From: Phoebastria nigripes
Lineage: Eukaryota; Chordata; Aves; Procellariiformes; Diomedeidae
Assembly: GCA_035582835.1 (NCBI GenBank)
Contig: JAYKAV010000433.1
Coordinates: 790,732 to 854,731, forward strand
Direction: 5' to 3'
Length of the DNA stretch: 64,000 nt
In this document: piece after piece, positions 24,766-36,400 of the stretch
How the letters are laid out: the number at the start of each line of letters is the position of its first letter
Position numbering within the stretch: the stretch's first letter is position 1
Position numbers and translations under genes: made by a program
The notes under the pieces: model-generated
What the model was told of the DNA's origin: nothing
What the model saw: the letters and a program-made list of their open reading frames with translations, nothing else
Database searches by the model: none

Positions 24766-27700
24766 TCAACTGTTGTAACCAGAACTTTGTGCGCTAGATC
24801 GTTTGATCCAAACATCAGGCATGTCTGGTTGGCTGTTGGGTAACACAACCGGACCTTCGCTCCCTAATCCAAATCGATTTTTCCATGAAGAGCTGTTCTG
24901 CTGCGATGCTGCTGGAGAGAGATCAAAGACAGTCTCCCTCAGGTCCAGCCGCAGGGTATCTCTCTTCCCGTTCAAGTAACCTCTCTCTGTTTGACTATAC
25001 GAATCAGACAGCTCTAAGACATCCGGACAAGAACTGGCTGATTCAGCAAGCTTTAGGCCTTGCTCAAAATCACTAATCGACGTCTCACTGGAGATGTTGA
25101 GCATGTCAAAAGAGCTGCCAAGAGAACAAAGGCATCTGTGAATTTTGTAGATGTCAGCAGCAGGGAGATGGCTGTTGTCTGAGGTATAATCCGACTGCTG
25201 CTTGGCAGTGTCACTAGAGCACTGTGATTTATTGAGCTGCCCTTCTTCTTTCATGCCAGCTGGCTGGATATGGTCCAGCCCAGACCCATCCCAAGCTTTT
25301 GGACCGTACTTTCGACATCGACAATCTCGGCAGAGTCTCTCCCTGTGAATTTCTGCTCCTGAGCTGCTGTGCTTGTATGGAGAGGAAGTTTGCAAGGCAG
25401 GACACTGGCACAGATCAACCTGCTGGTCTCCAAGGGTCTCCTGCAGATTCTCTCTCTCTCTTTCAAGGGAAGGGTGCATTCCTATTCTGGGGCATCTGCT
25501 GTCTTCAACTTGTGTGTCTTCAGAGAGCACTGACGGCCGGTTGGACAGCTTGCTTGTGGAAGTGCTGTTGTCAAAACTGTCGCTGAGTTTTCTGGACAAG
25601 GGCTGGAGCTCATATTGCTCGTTTGCAGTGTTGGACTCCTGGACCTTCCGCAATCGGTTTTGCTTTTCGCTCCCCCCACAGGCAAAGCTTCCGTTCAGCC
25701 CAGAGTCATCAGAATAGTCTTTCATGGTGTGGGCACAAGGCCAAAGGATCTGCCCACAGTTCTTCTCTGGGCCGAAGAAGCAGCACAGTGACTGGAAGAA
25801 GAAGCTGGCAAACCCACAGCTGATACACTTGATCATCATGATGAATATCCCCAACTTCCTATACGCCAGGACCGTCGCAGGCAACATAATGACCCCTGCA
25901 GAGAAGAGAGCAGAAGCTGCCATGGCTGTGGCACAGCTCATCTGCTTCAGGGAAAAGGCCACTCGGCTCAGGCGGTCAGAATGGGGGCACAGATGATAGG
26001 AGATGCAGTAGTTGACGGTAAAGTCAACGGAGAGACCTACTGCAGCTGAAATGAAGAGAGACTCCACTGCGTTGAGCTGCCACTCCAAGAGGACCAAAAG
26101 GCCAACGGTTACCAGGACAGTACCTGCGATGGCAGTAACAGAGAAAATGCTAAGGAGAACGTTCCAGGTAGTGAGCAGCAGCACCACGAAGGAAATGGCT
26201 ATGGAGAGCCCCATGACCACCATCGTTTCTGTGCTGAGACTGTGCTGGAGGTTGTATAGCTCTAGTTTACTGGTAAACCATCCATTCTGAAGCCCCACAG
26301 GGGCAGTTTTCATTTCCTCTGTTACCCAGAGGTTGATTTCCTCGTAGAATTGTTTGGCTTTGCTGTAGTTGAAGCTATAGTGATAAATAGTGTGAAACTG
26401 CAGCACTAAGGCAGCGAGATTTCCCTCCCCGTCAAACCTGAGGCCCAGATCATACGTTTCTGCCTCTTCCCTGCCTTGTTCCAGGAGCATCATTTTGATG
26501 CAGTGTAGGAAGACTTCGCTTCCGTAAGGGAAGGAGAACTGGTTACAGCAAAGGTTGAAGCTGTGGTCTCGCTGGGAGCACTGGCGACTGTCCATCCACC
26601 TGAGGAACTCCTCCATGAAGCACACAGTAGATTTCTGCTCTGTGTCAGGGTAATAGAAAGTTTTGTTCTTCACTTTTTGGCAGAATTCAAGGAGCCACTT
26701 CTGGGCATCAGGGTTTTGGATTGTGAAGGTGACGTCTGTCACTAGGGTGCCATTGCTTTTTGGATTGAAATGGTCCCCATTATCCATGGGCAGAATGCCC
26801 CAGACTATCGTGACAGGCATACGCTGCCCTTCTCCATGCTCCAGCCTCTCAAACATGAACTGGTGGCAGTACTCAGAATCGTACCTCTCAAAGGGGTGGC
26901 TCAGTCTAAACACCTGGAGAGACGACGTCTCGAGAGTCGGGAGTTTGAGTTTGGGGTTGGAACAGGAAATGTAGGCACCTCCTATGGCTAAGGCAGCAAA
27001 CCAGCAGATCCAGATGTACCGAAACTTGATGACCCCACAAGGCAGAAGCTTTTCAAATAGCAGCTTGGAGGTTTCAGACAGCGTGTTCTGGAGACCCCTG
27101 AGAATGTAATGGAGGGAGAGAGCGACTCTCTTATGGCCGGTGTTGTTCCAGTAGTCTTCTGGCTTGTAAATGCAGGTCGTTGCTATGTAGCGCTCATACA
27201 GCACAGCCGAAGAAGGAAGCCAAGTCATCATGAATACCAGATTCACCAGCACGGAGGTGCCCATGTAAATAGCAAAGCAGCGGATGGCTATTATATTGCT
27301 AATGTAGCTGGCATAGAAGGCAGCACCCGTTGTGAAGCAAGATGCCAGCGTGAGATATGCAAAATGGTGCATGGTTTGACTCACCCACTGAGAAAGCCCA
27401 GCGGAAGGGTTCTGGTTCTTGCTGAGGTTCCAGAGGTCGAAGAAGACAAAGGTGTGGTTGGCACAAATGCTGCTGAGAATGACGACTGCTGTCAGGTTTA
27501 CAAAAGGGAAATAGGTGAATCTGAAGGCCACCTTGTACAAGAAGTAGGAGATCATTAAAGAACTGACAACAGCGAGCAGGACCATCAAGGTAATAAAGAC
27601 GGAGCGTAAATAAAAAGAAATGCTTAGAAAAATAGCTAATATTGCCAGGACTGGATACTTAGTATCCAGTAAAAGATAGTGCTGGAATAGTTTCTGTTTA

Positions 27701-28185
27701 AGGCCCAGGTCCATTCCAGTGATAGATGTATAGTTATCAAACAGATCCCAGGATTCAAGATTGTCTAAGTAGATCCCCATCATAGATGCACCTTTCCTTG
27801 TAGGCAAAAACAGCAGGCTGTATTTGAGAGATGGGACTTGGTACTCCATTGTCTGGGGACTAAGAAAGTCTCTGTCGACCAAGAAGTGAAGAAGCTGGTA
27901 AATGGCATTGAAGCGGGTACATTTTTCTGGGACTTTGGCACACTGAGAGTGTTTCTGTCTCACAGTCTCAGGACCTATGCAAGACGGAGTGAGGATGCCT
28001 TTGTGGTAGTCTGGAGCACAGGCACGAAGGAGGGCCAGAGTATGGGAGATGTCTCCTTGGGTTATCTCCAAACACGAAGACCTGTTGTACAGGACAGCAA
28101 TGTAGTTCCCCAGAGACCAGCTTGGGCAGCATTCGTTGGCTTCAGTACGTTGGCAGAGGTCTCTAAAATGAACGTGCGAGCGTAT
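24766..28185 (-). CDS. DISP2: DISP2 exon 8 (large terminal exon)
   Basis: 3420 nt, 1139 residues plus TGA, beginning IRSHVHFRDLCQRTEANECC. Acceptor ATCTGTTTTTCAG is strong. It holds TM2-TM12, the second extracellular domain and the whole cytoplasmic tail, as in mammals. Confidence 0.97.
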   Translation of the reverse strand: MRSHVHFRDLCQRTEANECCPSWSLGNYIAVLYNRSSCLEITQGDISHTLALLRACAPDYHKGILTPSCIGPETVRQKHSQCAKVPEKCTRFNAIYQLLHFLVDRDFLSPQTMEYQVPSLKYSLLFLPTRKGASMMGIYLDNLESWDLFDNYTSITGMDLGLKQKLFQHYLLLDTKYPVLAILAIFLSISFYLRSVFITLMVLLAVVSSLMISYFLYKVAFRFTYFPFVNLTAVVILSSICANHTFVFFDLWNLSKNQNPSAGLSQWVSQTMHHFAYLTLASCFTTGAAFYASYISNIIAIRCFAIYMGTSVLVNLVFMMTWLPSSAVLYERYIATTCIYKPEDYWNNTGHKRVALSLHYILRGLQNTLSETSKLLFEKLLPCGVIKFRYIWICWFAALAIGGAYISCSNPKLKLPTLETSSLQVFRLSHPFERYDSEYCHQFMFERLEHGEGQRMPVTIVWGILPMDNGDHFNPKSNGTLVTDVTFTIQNPDAQKWLLEFCQKVKNKTFYYPDTEQKSTVCFMEEFLRWMDSRQCSQRDHSFNLCCNQFSFPYGSEVFLHCIKMMLLEQGREEAETYDLGLRFDGEGNLAALVLQFHTIYHYSFNYSKAKQFYEEINLWVTEEMKTAPVGLQNGWFTSKLELYNLQHSLSTETMVVMGLSIAISFVVLLLTTWNVLLSIFSVTAIAGTVLVTVGLLVLLEWQLNAVESLFISAAVGLSVDFTVNYCISYHLCPHSDRLSRVAFSLKQMSCATAMAASALFSAGVIMLPATVLAYRKLGIFIMMIKCISCGFASFFFQSLCCFFGPEKNCGQILWPCAHTMKDYSDDSGLNGSFACGGSEKQNRLRKVQESNTANEQYELQPLSRKLSDSFDNSTSTSKLSNRPSVLSEDTQVEDSRCPRIGMHPSLERERENLQETLGDQQVDLCQCPALQTSSPYKHSSSGAEIHRERLCRDCRCRKYGPKAWDGSGLDHIQPAGMKEEGQLNKSQCSSDTAKQQSDYTSDNSHLPAADIYKIHRCLCSLGSSFDMLNISSETSISDFEQGLKLAESASSCPDVLELSDSYSQTERGYLNGKRDTLRLDLRETVFDLSPAASQQNSSSWKNRFGLGSEGPVVLPNSQPDMPDVWIKRSSAQSSGYNS

Positions 28186-31100
28186 CTGAAAAACAGATGA
28201 GGGAGCATCATGTCAGACCCTTTCTGCACACTTCATCTTGCAGCCCCATAGTGTTCCTCACTCCTTGCAATAATCCTCCCCTCCAGGTGTACCAGCCATG
28301 GCTTGCCATCCTCCCAATGACAAATTGCAAATACTAAAGCTATTGAAACATGCTAGCCTTTTGCAAAAATTAAACCCTGTCCATTATTTGTATTTTATAA
28401 CCTCTGATTTGAAAATTTGGATCCTATGGCAAAGACAGCTAATCCAATTAAACTTCCCACTTGCAAAATTTGCTGTCACAGTCTCCGAGATGATAGCTCC
28501 ATTTCGGTAATTAGGTTCTGCTGCCCAAAATTCTCAGCAGCTTCTGATGGACACCTTTGGCTCCTGGACCAAGGTCTTGTTCAGTGTCCATTTATTCTTG
28601 TTTAATGGCAGCTGCCTCTTTGCAGCTGGACTTCAGTGACAGGTGGAATCATCCGTGTATTGCTAAGTAGGTAAAATGCTTTGGAGTCCTGTAGGCTGAA
28701 ACCTGTTCTGTAGCTTACGTTATTTTTGTCTGGCTTCCTTTCAGCTAGAGATTAAAGATTACAGCAGTCAGAAAAGAGGCAGTGTGTATATATGTTCTTC
28801 CTGACATTACTAACCTTGTCTTGTTCAATTTGACACATGGACTGAATAGCTTGCAAGTTCCATAAGCTCCCAGCAGTTGTGGACATAAATACCAGCTGGG
28901 AATAGCTCTTTTCTGAAATAAAGAAGAAGAAAAAAAAATTTTAAAAAGGATTAGGTAATGAAGATGAATCAGCCAGGCTGTTTGGAGTAGACCCTCGGTG
29001 CATAGAAAAAAAACCCCATATATATCGCTGTCTATATGACTGCTATGGAGGACACCCTGAAGGGAAGCAGGTCACAAAGATAGTAGCTTGTAGTGAGTGG
29101 TAGCATCTGCCTGGTGTGATCTGACCTCTGCTCCTCGCCCATCTGTCAGCAGCAGGAGAGCAGCGTTGGGGCATTTTCAAAATACACTTTCCGTGCTGTC
29201 AGCATGCTTTTAGTGAGCGTTGGCATCTGGTTCTGCACCCCTGTTACAAAGTGAGGGGCTCAAGTTCAGCCAGAAACTCCCAAGGACCTGACAGTTTGGT
29301 GTTTGACTGGCTTCAGAGGTGGAGTAGAGGCAGGGAAGGGAGTAAAAATATCTGCATGCTGTTCCTCTTTCTTCTACTTAACTAGTGTCCATTTTGGGAC
29401 AAATTTTGGGTGTCTTGGAGTTTTCCTCTTTTTTCTCTCCAGTTTTTACTTCCACTTACATTTTTCAAGAAGAAAAGAAGGAACAGAGAGGGAGTGGGAA
29501 CAGAGAGGGAGTGGGGCGTACGCCATTTTTTCAGAGTATTCGCTTTTGATATGGGTAAATGGTGAAAACATTTGTCCTCTTACTGGTGCTTGTAAGGCGT
29601 ATTTATAAAAGGGAGAAAGAAATATGGCAAAAAGTTAAGGAGAAACAGCTCTTCTCCAGAATTTCAGAACAAGCTTTTCCTAACCACTCAGTTATGAAGT
29701 GCTGGAAGATCACTATCCAAAAGGTGGCTTAGGTTTCACAGGGTGGTGTTGTACACACAGCTTTCTTAGGGCACTTTCAGAACATTTCCCTGTGTTCTAA
29801 ACCACTTTGACAATTCTGTATGCGGTTGAGTTCTGGGTGTGTAATACTTACTACCCCATCAAGATTTACTTACCTGGGGGACCACAAAAGAAACCATCTG
29901 CTCCATAGATTTGTTCCACCATTCTCCGTGTCCTCGCTTCTTGTTCTCCCTGAGCAGCCTTCTGTCCTCTGCTAATGCCAATGTCATCATAGCTAGCAAG
30001 AGATCAGATTATTTGTATAACTGGAGATCATCTGGCTATGAGTTATGTTCACTGACAAGGCTCTGGTGCCACACATAACACTGCTGCAGCAATAAGAGTC
30101 GTCATAGTCTTCAAAGAGCATTGCTTGAATGGGAGCTTTTTGATATTGGGTTGACTGTGCCCCTTTATAGGGAACTGCATGAGACTAAGTGAGAAACTGC
30201 ATCCCCTTGTGCAGACATGCTGAGTCGCCTCTGCAGTCTCTTAAAAGAAAACAGTGAAGTAAACGCATGGAGAGTTTAGAGCCTAATTCCTGGTTTCCAG
30301 AATAGGGAGCCCAAGTCCACTGCAGGCAAACAGACTAAACTCTCCAGTGCCTTGGTCGCTTTTAAGCATAGCATATATGTTGTGATTCACATAGATATCT
30401 TGGAACATTGAATCTATAACTTCACAGCCAACATCTTCCTCAAACCCCCCAAACCAAACTCAAATACCTTTTCTTCTCGGCATAGGGAGAAAGGGAAAAG
30501 GTCTTCTTGTAGCCTGTATGGCTCTCTACATTCCTCCACACAACGAGCTTTCTGCCAATGTCAGTATCTCGTGGCTCGAAACCCTGCAGCCAAGCAAAAG
30601 GGTTTTGTCATCAGCTTGCGTTTTAGTTTAGCTTAGCTTTCCTTAATTCTCCTCCTAGACACAGAAACTATATGAGATTATTACTGCATCTTGGAGAGAT
30701 ACACAAATTGAATTTTCCCTGAAAACGCTGCATCCCAGAGCTGACCAAAAGAAATATTTCTCCTTTCCTTTCCTTTTTAGGCAAGGATGGCTACAATCCT
30801 CTCTCCCTGATCTCATAAGACTCTTCTGCTCCTCTTCAAGTAAAATAGTCACTTACAGAAATGGGAGTAACTTTCCTCTTCCTGGACAAACTCTATTCTT
30901 ATTTTCTCAGGATTCTTCCATTAACGAGAGACAGGGATGACTTTAGAAAATGTGGGATCCTGCATGGAAAACAGGACCCTGTGCAGCAGTGCTCAGAACA
31001 GGGCAGTCTCTCCATTTCAAGAGCCTCACACACAGGCTGTAGGAGCCGAAGCCAGATCCTCCATCCAATCTCCACCCAGCCTAGCTAGTCCTTTTGGGCA

Positions 31101-33457
31101 ACCCCAGCCTTCCAGCAGTGGAAGGGGAGCAAAAGGAGCAATCCCGGTTTGTGCTGGCAGTGTCTCCACGCCAGGGTGAGGGCACTAGTGCAAGCCCACA
31201 GCATTGCTGAGAGATGGGCTGGTGGCTGCCACTGGCATAGGCTGTGCTCTTTCTGTGGTGTCAAAGAAACAGCAAATCCGGTGCATTACTCTGACACAGT
31301 ATGTCCATTCTGAAGGAATCTTGCTTTGGTCGCACGCTGTGAAGATGTGCGTTAAGGACAGCAGATCACTGATAAACATGGTCATTTTTTCTAGTGGCTT
31401 TAATGTCCTCCTTAATTTACTGTCCTGCCTCGCTGCCTCTATCTGCAGAGAAGGAAGGAAGTAAAGGCTCATTTTGTATGGCAGAAAGAATATATCACTG
31501 GTTGGCCTGTGGATTTTCCTTATGTTCACGTTGACGTATCATCTGTAGGGACTTACCATTAAGGGTTCTGAAAAGTCAGGCAAATTTCCAACAAGCAGGC
31601 CAGCTAAAGTGCAAACCACAGCCGTCACTGAACACAGCACCAGGACAGCTATGGGCCACTCCGCAATCATTTGAGAATAACTGGAATCAACAGGAGAAGA
31701 AAAAAACGCAGCTGTTAAGGCGCTTCTGCTATTAGCACTGTTGAACCAATGTAGTGTTAGTAAAAGGAAGTAAAAGAATTAGGGCTTTCTGGTTTGAGCA
31801 TTTATTTATTGAAAAGCTTAGAGGCTCTAGTACAGCTATTAATGAACATATTATACCTCCAACTGGATGTTTGCAGGCAATTCTAATTAACTCGGGTAAT
31901 TACATTTTGCCTCCCTACATTTTCCTGCTTTTTCAATCAGAAATAATAAAAACCAGACTCTTCCATCCTAGGGCAAAATGGAGCTTTAAATGTTTAACTT
32001 AAAAGATTGCATTTAAAAAGAGCTTCTTCCTTTTTTTTTTCCCCATTGTGCAATCTAAGCTAGTAGCTGCCTAACAGTTTGGCCTGCAGATTTTCAACCT
32101 GTGGACCCTGAGAAGTCTTTGGGCTATTCTGAAGGGTCCCCTAAAGATAACTAACTCAAGCAAGTCCACTGTCATTGGTCTAAATTCACTCACTATATAG
32201 GGGCCTGCCTTACTGTTACGAAATGTATGGACATCTGCACAGCAAAAAAGGATGGAAACCACCGATCTGATGTGTAACTGATGTTAGGATTGCCAGCAGC
32301 ATTCACGGAGTGGGCAAGTGGCTTCTGTATCCGCAGGATGAGTGAATCTCACCCTGATATCAGCCTCAAAACCAAATGCTGAACCTACAGCAAGAGCATC
32401 TACAAATGCAGCAGACCAGTTTTCCTTCAGGGTTTGGAGAACACATACAAGCCCGTAGGCTATGCCTGGAATACATATCAGTGTGGTATGGTGGCACACA
32501 CATTTTTAATGACATTTCTGTACAAACAAAACCTTTCTAGAGAAGCCGTTTACTCTAGCCAAAACTCTTGCCAGTTACTTTTGTTCTTAAGAGCTGGTCT
32601 AAAATTTTCCATCCAAGGTCTATTTTTCTTTTGGGACAAACTGTGTCTCCTATAGGATGATCTATCAAAGTCACTATCCCACAATTTTTTACCAGTGCAG
32701 GTTTTGCTGCCTCAAGATTTTTGTCTTCCTCAAAAATATTTTAATGTTTAGATATAAGATGTCAGAATGGGTTCCTGCTCTGGTTTGGCAGGTTCTAGGT
32801 ATTTCTTCTGTATTCTGATGTATTTCTGAAATATAAGAAATTCTTTGTTCAAAAATAGTTGACAAATATTTAAGCTTCATGGGGAAATGAAATATTTATG
32901 AACTTTAGAGTGGCTGTGCCAGTGCATATCAACCTCGAGGTGTAATGTTCCTGCTTGCCTGCTCTTTTGCTCCTCTTGCCTCCAACTTTACTGAGTCAAG
33001 TAATGCAGCTATTTCTCATAATTAGAAATCATCACAAGCCCTTCAAAGAGCTTGTCACGTGACTTTTGGTCAGGCCCGGTATTTTTTTCAATTGAAGACT
33101 GCCTTATCAAGTTTGTTTTCACAGGTGAAGTCTTTGCTATGAAAATGAACAAAAATTGCCCTTTACGCATTAGAGTACCTAATTTCTGGAGGCTGTTTTG
33201 GGTGATTCCATGTCCAATTACCAGAAAAAAAAAAAAGAAAAAAAAGAATCAGCTGCAGTATCTGATGATGGAAGATACTTACTCAAACCTTCCAGAAAAA
33301 ATAGTTTACAAAAATCAGTAAACAGAAGTTGAAAGCAATCCAATTATTTTAATTTTGAGAAATGTATTAAAAATCCTGTCTTTTGAAAAGGTGAACTTAT
33401 TTCATGGATGGGCTATCCTCCTGATTGCTCATCTGGTGGGCCAAGCTGGATTAATCC

Positions 33458-33489
<32 letters not shown>

Positions 33490-36400
33490 GAGAGAGGATT
33501 ATTTTATATATATATATATAAAAAACTATTGTATGGATTAGAGCCAGGCACCTGCCCCAAGAACAGCTATCAAGACAGTGTTGCTATTCATTAATACAGG
33601 TTAAATTGATCTCGCAAGCACATTGAGATTTTTCCCAGTGGATGGGAAGCCTTGAGCAGACTGACCTTGCCTCTGAAGCTGGGCCTGCCAGGGATGTCAC
33701 CAGCAATAATACTCTGCATTTCCTAATAGCAGGGTAGGAGAGCAATGATAATGGGGTAGAAGGACAGGAAGCTTTTGATATTAAACATACCTTTTTGGCA
33801 TCCTGAAAGCTTTGTCATGTCTGCAGACAGAAAAAAAAAAAGATGCGTTCATTTATTATTTTCCTACAAAGCAGAGTGCTGGGCTGTTGATGAGCGAGGT
33901 AACCCTTTCAGGGGCTGTAAAGCACCAAGCTGAGCCATTGCTGCAAGAGTACTGGCACTACATGAATTAGTTTAATGAATAACAGAGTCTTTTCCTCTCC
34001 GTTGGCATTTTAACCAAACAGGATGGGAAGACATGTAGTCACTCCTCATTTTTGCCCCTCTAAGAAAACCCTGTAGACAGTAACGGACATGAGCAATGTA
34101 ATTCCATAGAAATTGCACCGCAACTCTATCCATGAAAATCTATCTGGTTTAAGTGCTTTCCTACTGAATTTTTAAATTCTTTCTTGACAAGAGCATACCT
34201 CTTTATTAAATTTCATCAGTTGGGCTAGCAATGCCTATAGATAGTTTTTATTTCCTGTTCAGCTCAGCAAGGATTTTCCAAAAAGGTGGCTCTCATTTGT
34301 TTCCTGGGCACTTCCAAAGACAGTGTTTGTCAAGTCTAGAGGAGCAGAAGGCCAGTGGAGCTGCTCAAAACATTTTTCCGGGGTTTCCTGCAGAGAGGAG
34401 CATTTGTCATTCCTACTTGTAGGGCTCTGAGGAATGAAATAAAGAAGCCATCCCCAGGGAATCCAAGGTTACGTTTGTTAATGAATCCCTGAGGGCAAGC
34501 TTTCCACTGACATCTTAACAGAAAAGCTGCACCTCAGTGGGTCACTGTAATTGAAGGATCTTTGATTCTGCTCTCCGTTTCCACTGAAATGTCCCCTTGA
34601 AATATGCCCCAGCCCGGCATGGCCTTGGGTTACAGTGCAGCTTCCAGTGAACTGCTCCCAGCTGTGGCTTCCTCCTCTCTCCGGAGCCATGCCAAGCTCA
34701 GCTCAGTGAGTGCTCCCTCCTCCCTTCACCCTCCTCCTATGCTCTTGGCTTGAACTGGGAGAAGGTCCTGCTGCACTCCGATATCCGCGTGGGGCAGATG
34801 GCCCCAGGTCCCTGCTCCATCCCGGGTGGCCGACTGGTGACCCTGTGGCAGCTCATCCTTCCTGGTAGGTTGTTATGTATGGAAGAAATGAAAAAGCAAC
34901 AGAGGAGAGTTCCCCATGGAAGAGCCACTCTCAGTGGCACGTGTAATAAATTATATTGTGTTTTCCTCATCACACTAGTGCTCTGTAGGTTTGAGAGAGA
35001 GAGGAGCAAAGAAAAATCCTCACCAGACTATTAAAGAGAGGTCTCTTTCTGGCAGCACACTGCCCATCCTGTGCTAATTCTCTCACAATAGCTTCTCAAG
35101 CAGATTTGCTTGGATTAAAAACCCCATTCTAGCATTATTATGTTATCACTTTTCTGTCTGCTAGTGCTGCACATTCTGCCAGGGATTTGCAATCCAGCTG
35201 CGTTTCCTACTTAAATAACCTGTTACAGAGAATGTAGTTGACAATTTTGTTGATGGCGTACGAGCTAAAAAGGATCCAGGCTCCACTCCTCTGGCTGCAA
35301 TTGCTCTACACTGCAAACACAAGCAAATTAAATCCTCTGTTAATGGCTAGATAATGAGACCATAAAGGGCTTTTGTGCCTAACCCTGCACCGCTGTACAA
35401 AGGCAAGGAAGGAATCCTGTGCCATCTTTTATCGGACTTTGGTGGCTACTGCTGTGGTAGCAAAGGGATCACGGTCTTTAGTGCCAACAGTGGACTCCAA
35501 AAGGCACACGCAGCAAGGACGGATGCTGGCTGGAAGGGGCAGAGATTGTAGCTCAGGCTGTTGAGGAAGCCCATCCCGTATGCACCATTACAGCGCTGCC
35601 CAAGAAACAACCACCACCCAAGCAAGTCACTGGGGTGCTCTGCATACAAATGGAGTTTGCCCGATTCTGTCACGGACAATACAGAATTTACACCCTTGTT
35701 GCTGCCCAACCCGGAAAACCAAATAATCTTCACCACTTCTGTATTTCTCACTGCTCAGCTGTAGCCAGTGCTTACCCTCTGCTGCCTCTCCCTTCCAGCA
35801 CAGGCAGCAGCTTCGGTGGGGGCAGAAAAAGAAGTTAACTCTGCTCTTATCACTGAGAAACTCTGTCAAGATAAAGGATTAGCCAGCTGGATGTCTTGCA
35901 GTGCAAAAGGAGAAAATACAAAGATCACAGAAGATGGGCATAAGCAGAGCTGCATGATCTAGGAGCAACTGAGTGACTTTGGCTTTATCCAATGAGTCGC
36001 CTTGAGAAGCAAATCCTGCCTCTCCCTGGTGTGGGAATGGCAGCGCTCTGTACACTTTCCACAGAGATGGAGAGAGCAGACTGGATCCCTCCGTGCATTT
36101 TGGGGCAGCTGCTGTCCCAAACTGAAGAGCAAAGCCATGTTTCGTGCATCCCCACTCAGACCCTTCTCATCCCTTCCCACTTCCCACCTCAAAGTTCAGG
36201 AGATGCTTTTTGAAAGCCCCTGAGCCGTTCTCCATGTGCCTCTTACCTGACTGTTACAATGTGATGCTGCATGGGCCGTCGCTGCCCAGGGGACCACTGT
36301 TTCCAGGGGGGTTCCGAGGCCTCGTGGTGGGAAGCTGACGCGGGATCACCGCTGGAAAGGTGGGAACACAACATGGGCCTCTCGCCGTGCCCAGGGAGCG

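Noticed and set aside
26012..27558. Plus-strand frames of 70-149 codons opposite the DISP2 terminal exon
   Set aside because: Shadows of the real DISP2 reading frame.
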